A DNA stretch of 37,677 nucleotides from Actinobacteria bacterium UBA2286. Its GTDB lineage: Bacteria > Actinomycetota > Coriobacteriia > Anaerosomatales > Anaerosomataceae. The notes under the pieces are model-generated. The model was not told the origin of the DNA. It made no database searches and saw only the letters and a program-made list of their open reading frames with translations. Shown in pieces: positions 17,548 through 25,942 of this stretch. The stretch spans positions 57,161 through 94,837 of the forward strand of contig DDWM01000035.1 of NCBI GenBank assembly GCA_002345925.1, given 5' to 3'. Position numbers and translations under genes: made by a program. The first letter of the stretch is position 1. Each line of letters opens with the position of its first letter.

Positions 17548-19050
17548 TCAATCTGCGACATTCGACTGTGGCTCCGGATCCGTTCGCCAGGATCTGAGCA
17601 TCCGAGCAGCCAAAGCCCGAATCGAACTTACTTGCAGCGCGAGGAAACCATACAATGCAAAGAATCCCAAGCCTGCGGACGCATGGAGCCAGAGAGCTTG
17701 CGAAGCAAGTACATGGAGAGCAGTGAAGAGCCCTAGACCCGACAGGACTCCAAAGCCGAGGCTAGGAAGCACCGCCGTGAAGTAGTCCCGAACTCGAATA
17801 GCAGTGTCACGAAAACCGTATTCCAACATCGGGATTGTCAACACATAGCTGGCAATGACATAGCCGGTGGCGACGCCCTCAATGCCAAACCGCAGCCCAA
17901 CCGAGAAGGCGGCAACCACAAACACCGCAGTTACGAGTCCAAACTTGAACTGCCGGTCCGCGCGTCCACAGACCTGCATCACGATACCGACGGTGGAGGC
18001 GCTCGGCTGGATGAGTCCCACCAACGAGAGAATTCTGAACGTTGCTACGCTTCCCAGCCATGTTGGACCGAGCAGCACTCGAACCAGAAAATCAGCCTCA
18101 ACGAAACAGTAGAGCGCTATGGGGACCGTAAGCAGAGCAGTTAGAGAAACGACATCAATGTAGTTTCGACGCAGCCTTTCGCGCTGGTCAGCCATACTGC
18201 TCAGAAGTGGCATCGCCACCTGCAGGATTGGTGTCCGAATCTGCGTGATCGGCAGCAAGAACAATTGATACGCTCGCGAGTACAGACCGAGCGCATCAGC
18301 CCCTAGGAATCGACCGACCAGAACGTTGTCCATATTTCGAGTGAAGTAGTTCACGAACTCGAAGCTGGACAACTGTCCACCGAACTTAAGCATCTCGACG
18401 ACACCGGAGACCCGCCTTGGCCTCCTGGGTGGAATCGGACAGTAGTAGAACGTGAGCGCTGACCCAGCAACCGCCGCCGCTAAAGTCCCACCAACGATTG
18501 CCCAATAGCCGTACCCCAGGAGTGCCATACAAACAGCAACCGCCAAGTATGCCGTCTGCGAGAGAATCTGAGTTATCCCAATGGACGTGAACTGCATGTA
18601 TCGCCGCAAGAGCGCATCATGCTGCACTGAAATGCCACTAGCCAAGATGCTCAACGACAGGGCGACCGTGATTCCAGTCAACTCCGGTCTGCCATAGAAG
18701 TCTGCCACCAGAGGCGCGCTGAGCATAACCGCAACGGCGAGTGCCATGCTGAACAACACGTTAAACCAAAAGAGCGTATCGACCTGGTCTCGGCTCACGA
18801 CAGCCCTTTGAATTGTAGCGTTCGAAAGTCCCGCATCCTTGAAGGTCTGAGCAAATCCCACAACGACAGCAACCATGCCGATTAGACCAAAGTCCGATGG
18901 TGAGATTATTCGAGCGAGCACTATGGTCGTGCCAGTCTGCAGCACAAACTTGCCGCCCTGTACGACAAACGTAACCGCCCCACCTCGCACCGCCTTCTGG
19001 GCGAGATCGCTGGGCCTACTGGTTTCAAACACCGACTCCGTCAGCCGCAT
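17548..19050 (-). CDS. wzx: Polysaccharide repeat-unit flippase (Wzx/WzxC-type)
   Basis: Integral membrane protein of 500 residues with about fourteen hydrophobic segments, of the MOP superfamily that flips undecaprenyl-linked oligosaccharide across the membrane. The N-terminal region is close to the WzxC/lipopolysaccharide exporter pattern: GGKFVLQTGTTIVLARIISP, SDFGLIGM, FKDAGLSNATIQR, then FNYFTRN-like FVNYFTRNMDNVLVGRFLGA and ALGLYSRAYQLFLLPITQIR. The start ATG at 19048-19050 follows GTGAGGA closely. It lies downstream of the BY-kinase gene and converges with glycosyltransferase C. With the transferases and the Wzy-like protein it completes a Wzx/Wzy-dependent pathway. Confidence 0.92.
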   Translation of the reverse strand: MRLTESVFETSRPSDLAQKAVRGGAVTFVVQGGKFVLQTGTTIVLARIISPSDFGLIGMVAVVVGFAQTFKDAGLSNATIQRAVVSRDQVDTLFWFNVLFSMALAVAVMLSAPLVADFYGRPELTGITVALSLSILASGISVQHDALLRRYMQFTSIGITQILSQTAYLAVAVCMALLGYGYWAIVGGTLAAAVAGSALTFYYCPIPPRRPRRVSGVVEMLKFGGQLSSFEFVNYFTRNMDNVLVGRFLGADALGLYSRAYQLFLLPITQIRTPILQVAMPLLSSMADQRERLRRNYIDVVSLTALLTVPIALYCFVEADFLVRVLLGPTWLGSVATFRILSLVGLIQPSASTVGIVMQVCGRADRQFKFGLVTAVFVVAAFSVGLRFGIEGVATGYVIASYVLTIPMLEYGFRDTAIRVRDYFTAVLPSLGFGVLSGLGLFTALHVLASQALWLHASAGLGFFALYGFLALQVSSIRALAARMLRSWRTDPEPQSNVAD

Positions 19051-19235
19051 GCATCCTCACAGACTGCGAGGGAATTGAGAAAGACCTCCAGCGTCCAGCC
19101 AGATGGGCAAGCGGCCGCGCGGTGAAGCGCTTCAGGCGTCGTCAGCAAGATACGGAAACAGATCTCATGCAGTTCTTCCCTGCCGACAGGAAGTAGCCCG
19201 ACCGCGACCAGCGCGCGGTTCGCAGTGTACGCCAT
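19041..19235 (-). CDS. Small open frame between BY-kinase and flippase genes
   Basis: A 64-codon frame begins with ATG three bases after the BY-kinase stop and ends 10 bases inside the flippase gene. The product (starting MAYTANRALVAVGLLPVGRE) has no recognised domain, no membrane helix and four cysteines. Third-position GC is moderately high, as in real genes here. There is no separate ribosome site, so it would depend on translational coupling to the kinase. The tight spacing and short overlap fit an operon gene, but it could also be chance coding potential in a 188-bp spacer. Confidence 0.3.
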   Translation of the reverse strand: MAYTANRALVAVGLLPVGREELHEICFRILLTTPEALHRAAACPSGWTLEVFLNSLAVCEDACG

Positions 19236-19238
19236 AGG

Positions 19239-21062
19239 TTACAACCACAGTCCCACGCCAAGTCGCTGTACAAAGTCCCAGCCCATCGCTTGGTCTAGGA
19301 AGTACACCACCAACAGCACAATGGCAATCACCACAAGCGCGGCCAACACGCCTGTCAGCACCTTGCCAACCGCCTCGGCGAACTTGCGCCCGGGACTCGT
19401 TTGAGGGATGTAGACGTTCTGCTGGGTCTGCGCGGACGGAGTCGCCGAGGCCTTATGCTTGGCAGATCGTCCGTCGGCTGGCACGCTGCTGTAGTAGTCG
19501 GCGTAATAGTAGTAGCCCTTGTAGCCCTTGCCGCCGTAGTAGCCGTAGCCGCCGCCGCCGGGAGTGCTTTCAAGACCCCAAACAACCGTACCGATAACGC
19601 GCGCACCCACCTGAGTGAGCATCTCGGCGGCCTTCTTGCCGGCATCTCGCGTGGATACACCACCCTTGGTGACGATGAGCGCGCCGTCAACCCAGCGGGC
19701 GACTGCGGCACCATCAGCAACAGCTAGAAGCGGCGGGCTGTCAATGATGACCCAGTCGGCCCACTCCTCAAGTTCCTTGATGAGCATGTGCATCTTCTCG
19801 GAACCAAGAAGCTCGCTCGGGTTCGGAGGCAGCTTGCCGCTGGTGAGGATGAGCAGATTCGCAAGCTCGCCCGAGCGCTGGAGCGCGCTCTTGAGCGAGT
19901 TCGCACCCGTGAGCACATCGGAAAGACCGATCATCGTGTTCACCTGGAAGAATTGCTGCGTGGTCGGGCGCCTGAAGTCGCAGGAGAGCAGCACGACCTT
20001 CTTGCCTGCCTGCGCCAGACCCGCGGCCAGGTTGGATGCAACCGTGGACTTGCCTTCGGCGGGTGCGGCGCTCGTAACCAGCAGAGTCTTGATGTTGTGC
20101 TCAAAGTTGATGAAGTCGAGGCTGTTGCGCAAAACGCGGTACGCCTCGGCGGCAGGTGTTCCGGAGTGAGTGATAAGGGTGAGCCTGCGCTTCTCGTCCT
20201 TGTCGTACTTCTCGGCAGGGATCAGCCCCAGTACCGGAGCGCCGTAGACCTTCTCGGCTTCCTCAGAGGACTTGATGGTGTTGTCGAGGTACTCGTAGAA
20301 GAACGCCATACCCAGACCGAAGATGAGGCCCACAGCCAGACCGAGTGCGCCGTTGCGCTTGGGGCTGGGCTCAACCTTCTCCTCAGTCACAACAGCAGGG
20401 CTCACAACTCGGCCGGAGCCGACCTCAAGCTGCTCCTGGATCCGGAGCCCCTCAAGTTGGCCCGCAAGCGTGGTGTAGCTGCCTGTGGCAATTGCCAGCT
20501 CGGCGGAGAGTTCGTCACTCTTGCCTTGTGTGGAAATGCGGCGTCCCAGCTCTAGGAGCTCTTGCTTGGACTGCTCAAGGCGCACGTCAACCTCGTCGGC
20601 CGCCGCTTTGATGCTCTCGCGCTTGTACTCTCGGCTCCAGGAAACAAACTCCTCGGCCAGCGTATTGGCGATCATGCTTGCCATACGAGAGTCACCGGCA
20701 CGCGTTGTGATGGTCACAATGTTCGTCTGACCAACGGCAGAGACTGTGACGTTCTTGAGGAGGTCTTCCGGCGTCTCTTTGAGCCCCAGCTTGCGGATGG
20801 TGTTCTCGGCAAGCGGACGCAGCTGCATGAGCTGAACCTGCGTTTGCAGGCCGCGCTCAGGCTGGCTGGTGAGATCAGAGATGGCGGTGCCCAGGATGGC
20901 GGCACCGGTATCGCGGTCTGAGATGAGGACCTTTGCCTGACCTTCGAACACGGCAGGCTGCAACAGGCTAACAACTATCGCCGTGATGGTGACGATAACA
21001 ACGGCCTGGATGATGACCCACTTGCGTGCCCGGATAACGTTGAGGTAATCGCGCAGCTCCAC
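19239..21062 (-). CDS. Wzz chain-length determinant fused to BY-kinase (polysaccharide co-polymerase)
   Basis: Membrane protein of 607 residues controlling polymer length and export, with autophosphorylating tyrosine kinase activity known for the family. Order: Wzz domain with TM1 (about 14-34), extracytoplasmic coiled segment (about 140-215), TM2 (about 238-256), then a cytoplasmic ATPase: TPAAEAYRVLRNSL (302-315), Walker A APAEGKST (333-340), Walker A' SCDFRRP (360-366) and Walker B VIID (438-441). A Gly/Tyr cluster with ten tyrosines at 506-524 is the likely autophosphorylation site. Oddly, a third hydrophobic helix (about 568-588) follows the tyrosines, and the first Asp of Walker A' is Ser360. 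GTG start with GGAG 8 bases upstream. It is followed by the flippase gene. Confidence 0.93.
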   Translation of the reverse strand: MELRDYLNVIRARKWVIIQAVVIVTITAIVVSLLQPAVFEGQAKVLISDRDTGAAILGTAISDLTSQPERGLQTQVQLMQLRPLAENTIRKLGLKETPEDLLKNVTVSAVGQTNIVTITTRAGDSRMASMIANTLAEEFVSWSREYKRESIKAAADEVDVRLEQSKQELLELGRRISTQGKSDELSAELAIATGSYTTLAGQLEGLRIQEQLEVGSGRVVSPAVVTEEKVEPSPKRNGALGLAVGLIFGLGMAFFYEYLDNTIKSSEEAEKVYGAPVLGLIPAEKYDKDEKRRLTLITHSGTPAAEAYRVLRNSLDFINFEHNIKTLLVTSAAPAEGKSTVASNLAAGLAQAGKKVVLLSCDFRRPTTQQFFQVNTMIGLSDVLTGANSLKSALQRSGELANLLILTSGKLPPNPSELLGSEKMHMLIKELEEWADWVIIDSPPLLAVADGAAVARWVDGALIVTKGGVSTRDAGKKAAEMLTQVGARVIGTVVWGLESTPGGGGYGYYGGKGYKGYYYYADYYSSVPADGRSAKHKASATPSAQTQQNVYIPQTSPGRKFAEAVGKVLTGVLAALVVIAIVLLVVYFLDQAMGWDFVQRLGVGLWL

Positions 21063-21090
21063 GCAGTTGTCTCCGCTTCTTGTGTCCGGG

Positions 21091-21948
21091 CTAGTTCTTG
21101 GTGAACGACGTGATGAACCAGTTCTTGGTCCCGCCGATGGTCTTGCTCACGCAGACGATGCTGCCGGCCGTAGAGGGCGAAGAGCCGCCACCAACGGTCA
21201 TCTTGATCGTGGCGGTGCCAGAGCCGGACGAGACACCGTTAACGGTGCACGTCTTGTAGCCGCCGCTGATGATGCCGTTGACGATCGACTGGTTGCTAGC
21301 CTGGTTGGCGATGAGCGTGGAGACAATGCCCAGGTCGGCTGCTTTGCCGGTGGTGACCGCAAGCGAGCTGCCGTCGCGGGCGATGCTCGAGAAGTACCAC
21401 ACGCCGCTGTAGTTGCGGAGAACCATGGTGCCCGACACGCTACCGGACTTGCCGGTCACGGTGAGGCGCACGTTGGCGGTGTTGCCGCTCTTGGTGACGG
21501 TGCCAAAGCTCACGCTGGAGATCTCGCCGGCGACAAGCTTGCCGATCTGCTCCTGGCTGGCGACCTGCTCCCAGTACATGCGCGCCGCCTGGTCGCCCGT
21601 GGGCGGAGTGGCAGCGGTGTTGGAATTCGTGTCAGTGTTGGTGAAGCCAGAAGGTGCCGCCTCGGTATCCTCGGCGGGCTCGGTGGCCTCTGTGGCCTCA
21701 GTGCTAGCGGTAGAAGTCGACTCGGAAGCCCCCGCATCCGTTGTCGTGGGTGCAGCTTCAGGCGCCGGCGTGCTTGGCGTCTCGGCAACCGTCTTGTCGC
21801 CGGTAAGGTCGGCCACGAGGTCGGCCCCACCAAAGAAGAAGTAGCCGGCACCCAAAAGTGCGGCCACAACTGCTACAAGCGAGAGCGCCACAAGAACGCC
21901 GCGCTTGCTTGAACTTACTGCGTCATCAACGGTCATATCACTGCCCAT
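21091..21948 (-). CDS. Unrecognised membrane-anchored protein with extracytoplasmic domain
   Basis: About 285 residues. A short cytoplasmic N-terminus is followed by one membrane helix (GVLVALSLVAVVAALLGAGYFFF). Next comes a roughly 80-residue Thr/Ala/Glu/Pro-rich linker (TEATEATEPAEDTEAA). The C-terminal domain of about 170 residues is rich in Ser, Gly, Thr and beta-type patterns (MVLRNYSGVWYFSSIARDG, TATIKMTVGGGSS). Two cysteines about 37 residues apart (KTCTVNG and IVCVSKT) might form a disulfide. The start is uncertain: ATG at 21948 has a GGGGGGCGGG site about 12 bases upstream, and ATG at 21978 or 21936 is possible. It lies 28 bp before the BY-kinase gene, so it is a likely operon partner. 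I do not recognise the domain. Confidence 0.7.
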   Translation of the reverse strand: MGSDMTVDDAVSSSKRGVLVALSLVAVVAALLGAGYFFFGGADLVADLTGDKTVAETPSTPAPEAAPTTTDAGASESTSTASTEATEATEPAEDTEAAPSGFTNTDTNSNTAATPPTGDQAARMYWEQVASQEQIGKLVAGEISSVSFGTVTKSGNTANVRLTVTGKSGSVSGTMVLRNYSGVWYFSSIARDGSSLAVTTGKAADLGIVSTLIANQASNQSIVNGIISGGYKTCTVNGVSSGSGTATIKMTVGGGSSPSTAGSIVCVSKTIGGTKNWFITSFTKN

Positions 21949-22040
21949 CCCCGAGATCCCGCCCCCCGGCAGCATCATCTGGATGCATACCGCCTACTAA
22001 TTACAAGATTCCGCAATACCATAGCACTATGTAAACATCT

Positions 22041-22059
22041 CGCAAACAACCGGTTTGCG
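22041..22059 (-). terminator. Hairpin after the LCP-like gene
   Basis: Perfect 7-bp arms CGCAAAC / GTTTGCG with a 5-base loop start three bases beyond the TAG of the LCP-like gene. No T-tract follows (AGATGTTT), so it may attenuate or stabilise rather than terminate. About 90 bases of AT-richer sequence then precede the anchored-protein gene and may hold a promoter. Confidence 0.45.
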
Positions 22060-22062
22060 CAG

Positions 22063-22800
22063 CTAGCGGGCTTGAGTGAGCCGGGTCACAAAGGCCTGGA
22101 TGCTGTCGGTTCCAAGGTCGGTCGCTACTGTCCCGGCGTTAACCGCGCTGCTGATGCCCCCGGGATACTCCGCCACGAGTGCGGTGATGCTCTCGGCGGC
22201 CTGCCCAAGAACCGCTCTGCGCTCGGCACCAGGCAGGTACGACAGGCCGTTCAGGATGGCGCGGAACTCCTCGGCATCCACCAGCACTTTGCCTGCAGGG
22301 AACGTGTAGAGGTCCTCGCCGTCGAATACATTCATGGCGAGCGGCAGATCAAGGGTCACGCCGCCGGTGGCTTTGATCGCCTGGGAGATAGCCTCAGGCC
22401 CAAGATCGATGTACGGCAGCGTCACACCGCCATTGAGGCGCGCGTAAGCCTCTGAGACCCGCGCTCCGCCTCCAAACGGGTATGCGTCGCGCAGATGCCC
22501 GTAACTGGTGCCAACGACCGTCACGGCGCTTGTGGGGTCAACGCTGAAGATGACCGGCGGGACCGAGGAGTCTGTGGCCTCCACGTCCACGATGACCTGA
22601 GCGATCAAGTCGCCGTTCTCATCCGGCACTCCCGCGACTATGAGCACGCGGCCAGACTCGGCCTTGCCTTGTCCGGGCAGCCGGTGTCCAAGCGCCACGT
22701 AGGCGCCAAGCGCGACGCCGACGACAACGATGAAGACAAGTCCGGTGATGATTCCCGTGCGAAACGCGCTAGCGAATCCCCCGCCCCCCGGCTGTGACAC
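22063..22800 (-). CDS. Degenerate LytR-CpsA-Psr-like membrane protein
   Basis: A 245-residue protein with one N-terminal membrane helix (about 15-37) and an extracytoplasmic domain resembling a shortened LCP fold: VLIVAG (52-57, the usual ILLLG strand), VIFSVDPTSAVTVVG (83-97), LRDAYPFGGGARVSEAYA (103-120, like KINAAYAYGG), ATGGVTLDLP (144-153, like ALGGVTVDVP) and FPAGKVLVDAEEF (167-179). LCP enzymes attach polymers from undecaprenyl pyrophosphate to peptidoglycan or protein and use conserved Asp/Arg residues. Here the RxRxD-type segment after the last motif reads ILNGLSYLPGAERR. GTG start with GGGGGAG 7 bases upstream. It starts one base after the amidase stop. A non-catalytic or divergent attachment role is inference. 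Confidence 0.6.
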   Translation of the reverse strand: MSQPGGGGFASAFRTGIITGLVFIVVVGVALGAYVALGHRLPGQGKAESGRVLIVAGVPDENGDLIAQVIVDVEATDSSVPPVIFSVDPTSAVTVVGTSYGHLRDAYPFGGGARVSEAYARLNGGVTLPYIDLGPEAISQAIKATGGVTLDLPLAMNVFDGEDLYTFPAGKVLVDAEEFRAILNGLSYLPGAERRAVLGQAAESITALVAEYPGGISSAVNAGTVATDLGTDSIQAFVTRLTQAR

Positions 22801-22801
22801 G

Positions 22802-23926
22802 CTACTCCCCCTTTAAGTACGCCATGATTCCGCGACTCATGCCCTCGGCCAGTTTAGCCTGATATGCCTCACTTGCGAGAAGCTTGTCCTCAACAGGATT
22901 GCTCAGGAAGCCGGTTTCGACGATCACCGACGGGACCTTGGACCAGTTGAACCCCGAGATATCGCTTCTCGGGAGGATGCCGCGGTCCTTCGCGCCAGTC
23001 GTGAAGAGCGTCGCGTTGTGGATGGCCTTCGCAGCGGTGAGGCTATTGGCTGTGATCGGCTTGACCCAGTCGTTGCCAGCCGGGTAAAGCGACGACAGGC
23101 CGCGGATATCGCCGTTGGTGTTGCCATCGGCATGGATCCGGATGAAGAGGTCCGCCTCGGCGGCGTTTGCTACCTCGGCACGCTGAGCGTTTGAGATGTC
23201 GACGGCTCCGGTGGTGCGCGTCATGACCACGCGAACTCCCTGGGCCTCCAGCTCTTTCTTCAGGCGCACAGAGATCTTGAGCACCAGGTTTGATTCGCGC
23301 TGCTTGGTGACCGCGCCGCTTGCGCCGCCGGTGACCTTCGCCTTGAGCGTCTTAGAGCCAGGGCCGATCGGCTCTTTGTCGTTGTTGGCTTTGTCCTGGT
23401 GACCGGGATCGATGCACACAACGTAGACGCGGCCTGTGGTGGTCGCATCAGCTTTGAGCGCGGCGGTGGTGGTGACGTTGGTGTCATTGGATGCGTACGT
23501 GAGCATGATCGTCGTGCCACGGACCATCACCGAGCCCGGTGCGGGGTCTTGCGCAAGCACGGTCCCGACCTTCGCGTCACCCGCAGGTGTCGTCGCATGG
23601 ACGACCTCGAAGCCGGCTATCTCAAGAAGCGCGTCGGCGTCATCAACGTGAGAGCCGGTCACATCCGGGACCTCGACCATGGTTCCGGTGGCGGTTGTCT
23701 CCTCGGAAGCCACATCAGATGCGACCACGGACTCCGTGACTGCCTCGGCGGAAACGTCAACAACCGTCGTCGAAACGTCTGCCGGTGTGGCGCGGAAGAT
23801 GCCCAGTGCTATGCCGGTGCCGATTGCAAGCACTGCCACAGCTATGATCGCCGCAGCTGGCACGACGTACGTTCGTTTGCGTCGGGTATTCGCTCTATCT
23901 CGCCGAGCGACTCTTCCAATCGCCAA
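22802..23926 (-). CDS. N-acetylmuramoyl-L-alanine amidase with PASTA domain
   Basis: Zinc amidase that cleaves the bond between MurNAc and the stem peptide at the cell surface. The 374-residue protein has a basic cytoplasmic tail, one membrane helix (21-43), a Thr/Ser-rich spacer, and one PASTA-type repeat (about 83-146: VEVPDVTGSHVDDADALLE ... AQDPAPGSVMVRGTTI). The Amidase_3 domain (about 167-374) has zinc ligands H176 (IDPGH), E211 (KQRESN) and H265 (FIRIHADGN), and catalytic E337 (IVETGFLSN). Translation begins at TTG 23924-23926, with GGAGG 7 bases upstream; no ATG fits. It lies 30 bp downstream of a tRNA gene and 1 bp before the LCP-like gene. It may prepare wall for polymer attachment or growth. 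Confidence 0.93.
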   Translation of the reverse strand: MAIGRVARRDRANTRRKRTYVVPAAAIIAVAVLAIGTGIALGIFRATPADVSTTVVDVSAEAVTESVVASDVASEETTATGTMVEVPDVTGSHVDDADALLEIAGFEVVHATTPAGDAKVGTVLAQDPAPGSVMVRGTTIMLTYASNDTNVTTTAALKADATTTGRVYVVCIDPGHQDKANNDKEPIGPGSKTLKAKVTGGASGAVTKQRESNLVLKISVRLKKELEAQGVRVVMTRTTGAVDISNAQRAEVANAAEADLFIRIHADGNTNGDIRGLSSLYPAGNDWVKPITANSLTAAKAIHNATLFTTGAKDRGILPRSDISGFNWSKVPSVIVETGFLSNPVEDKLLASEAYQAKLAEGMSRGIMAYLKGE

Positions 23927-23956
23927 GAATGCACCTCCGGGGTGCCGGTTGCATGT

Positions 23957-24031
23957 TGGTGGGCCCGGTAGGATTCGAACCTACAACCAAGGGATTATGA
24001 GTCCCCTGCTCCACCGTTGAGCTACGGGCCC
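23957..24031 (-). tRNA. tRNA with CAT anticodon (tRNA-Ile2 favoured, or elongator tRNA-Met)
   Basis: The 75-base minus-strand sequence folds as a cloverleaf: acceptor GGGCCCG / CGGGCCC, D-stem GCTC/GAGC with a short 7-base loop, anticodon loop CTCATAA (anticodon CAT), T-arm GTAGG-TTCGAAT-CCTAC, discriminator A and encoded CCA. The acceptor is unlike initiator tRNA (position 1 pairs with 72, and the anticodon stem lacks three GC pairs). The GACTCATAATC loop and CCCTTGG resemble lysidine-modified tRNA-Ile2, but I cannot exclude elongator Met. It sits 39 bases after the histidine kinase stop and 30 bases before the amidase. Confidence 0.93.
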
Positions 24032-24070
24032 GGCCGGACAGCGGGCCAACGCCCTCTGAACAGCGACCAC

Positions 24071-25756
24071 CTATGATACATCACCATTTGGGGGTAAGAC
24101 GAAGGTGAATGTTGCACCGTGACCGGGAACACTGTTCACGTCGATTGAGCCGCCAAGAAGCTCGGCCGTGGTAGAGCAAATCGCCAAGCCAAGACCAGAG
24201 CCTTCCGGCTTGACGGTGCCGGGGCGGTGGAGTTGGCTGAACTCCCTCATTATCTCGCGGTGCGTGCCGTACTCTAGGCCGGGACCCGTGTCGTGAACGG
24301 CAATCCAGGTTGCACCATCGGCTCGCCGACTCACAACGATGTCCACGCCGCCGTTCACGGTGAACTTGACGGCGTTGCCACACAAGTTGAGCAAAACGCG
24401 CTCCGCAAGGCGGCGGTCGGTGGTGATCTCCAGACCTTCGGGAACCGTCGTATCCCACGTCAGGTGCTTCTCGGCTACTTGCGGTGCGAGCACATCGGTT
24501 GCGAAATCGACCAGATCCGACACGAGGAACGTCTCGGGATCCAGCTCTTCCCTGCCCGCCCTCATCTTGCTCAGCTCAAGGACATCGGTCACAAGCGCCA
24601 GCAGGTGCCTGCCCGACGACTCAATCATCGTGACCTGCCGCTGCTGCTCCTCATTGAGCGGACCCGTCATGCCGGTGCGCATCATCGAAGAGAACCCGAG
24701 AATCGAATTGAGCGGTGTACGCAGATCGTGGCTCATGTTCGCGAGGAAGCGATCCTGCGTCTCGAGCGCCTCGGCAATCTGCTCTTTGGCCTGCTGCTCC
24801 TTCTGGCGACTGCGCTCCGAGCGCGCATAGAACAGGATGAAGGCCACGAACGTCAGCAAGACGGCGATGTCCGCAGCAGCGATTGTGTTCCGCTCCCAAC
24901 GCAGCGAGTCGGTGACTTCCTGCCTGGATGTGTACGCCGATGCAACTACATCTGAGCCGACTACATTGGTGCGTTCACCAATGACGTCCGGCTCGCGAGA
25001 ACTATCCGTGGAGAGCGCGAAGTTGAAATGGTCGATGGTTGACGCCTGGTAGTCGCCACCGGGTCCCGAGATGAACAACGAGATCGTGGTTGGCCACGGG
25101 TCGTTAACAGGCGCGATGACCTGCTGCAGATACCGCTTGAGATCCGACTCATACATCACGACACCGGTTGTACGAGCCCCGCCCGGCTCATCGGCACCAA
25201 CACGAAGCGGAGCGAACCACGCAACGTGGTACTCACCATTCGGAGCAGCATGAGACGCCGAGAGAACGCCGCTCTCCATTTCTGCGGCCTCGGCGGCGTA
25301 CTCGGCAATCTCGTGCTCGTGCCCTGGAGATCCCGGGCCAAAGGCCAGCTGGGCCTTGCCGAGACTGTCGAAGAGCGTGATGTTCACGTAGTTGCGTGAG
25401 TTGCGCTCGGCCTCAAGGCGCATCGTCAGCCAGTCCACCGAGTCCTTGCCGCCTGCGAGGTAATCCTCAAACTCGGTACGCACCCGAGACGTGGTGCTAA
25501 GCGACACGATGTCGGATTCACTCTCGGCAAACCAGTACCGCATGAGCGCAGCGTTACCGTCAGCCACATGTGACAGATGTATGTGAGCCTCAGACTCCGC
25601 CGACTTCGACTGGACGTCATACGCCCAGACAGCTATCGCTGTGAGGGCGAGGTAGGCCACAACAGCCGTTGCGACGGCACCATAGATAGGTTTGAGCGTA
25701 CGCCCAAGCCGTTGCGATCCACGAGTAGACACTCGGCCGAACACCCCGTCCCCCAT
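24071..25756 (-). CDS. Membrane sensor histidine kinase
   Basis: Two-component sensor of 561 residues. TM1 (about 24-47) and TM2 (about 292-310) enclose a 240-residue extracytoplasmic sensor, probably a double-Cache-type fold (RNYVNITLFDSLGKAQLAFGP, VMYESDLKRYLQQVI). After a short coiled stretch come the HisKA H-box FLANMSHDLRTPLNS with phospho-accepting His343, then the HATPase domain: N-box NLCGNAVKFT (457-466), G1 DTGPGL (489-494) and G2 EGSGLGLAI (518-526). No receiver domain is attached. A receiver protein lies nearby on the opposite strand, but partnership is unproven. The ATG at 25756 has no good ribosome site, and GTG codons a few residues in are alternatives. Confidence 0.93.
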   Translation of the reverse strand: MGDGVFGRVSTRGSQRLGRTLKPIYGAVATAVVAYLALTAIAVWAYDVQSKSAESEAHIHLSHVADGNAALMRYWFAESESDIVSLSTTSRVRTEFEDYLAGGKDSVDWLTMRLEAERNSRNYVNITLFDSLGKAQLAFGPGSPGHEHEIAEYAAEAAEMESGVLSASHAAPNGEYHVAWFAPLRVGADEPGGARTTGVVMYESDLKRYLQQVIAPVNDPWPTTISLFISGPGGDYQASTIDHFNFALSTDSSREPDVIGERTNVVGSDVVASAYTSRQEVTDSLRWERNTIAAADIAVLLTFVAFILFYARSERSRQKEQQAKEQIAEALETQDRFLANMSHDLRTPLNSILGFSSMMRTGMTGPLNEEQQRQVTMIESSGRHLLALVTDVLELSKMRAGREELDPETFLVSDLVDFATDVLAPQVAEKHLTWDTTVPEGLEITTDRRLAERVLLNLCGNAVKFTVNGGVDIVVSRRADGATWIAVHDTGPGLEYGTHREIMREFSQLHRPGTVKPEGSGLGLAICSTTAELLGGSIDVNSVPGHGATFTFVLPPNGDVS

Positions 25757-25874
25757 ACAGCTTAACGCCTGACCACTTCACCGTGAGCCTACCTGTGAAG
25801 CGGCTAACGAGCAATGGGTAATCATGCCTGATTGCAGTCAGAGAATCCAGACTGCCAAATCGCCCGGTTAAGCG

Positions 25875-25904
25875 TTGCGTCAAGCGCCACGCTCCGTCTA
25901 TAAT
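25875..25904 (+). promoter_or_regulatory. Sigma-70 type promoter of tRNA-Asn
   Basis: TTGCGT at 25875-25880 and a perfect TATAAT at 25899-25904, spaced 18 bases. Transcription would start around 25911, about 30 bases before the tRNA. The -35 is weak, but the -10, the position and the absence of other genes make the assignment likely. Confidence 0.75.
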
Positions 25905-25942
25905 GCGTCGGTGCGCCTGCTCAGTTCAGGCCACACCGATAC

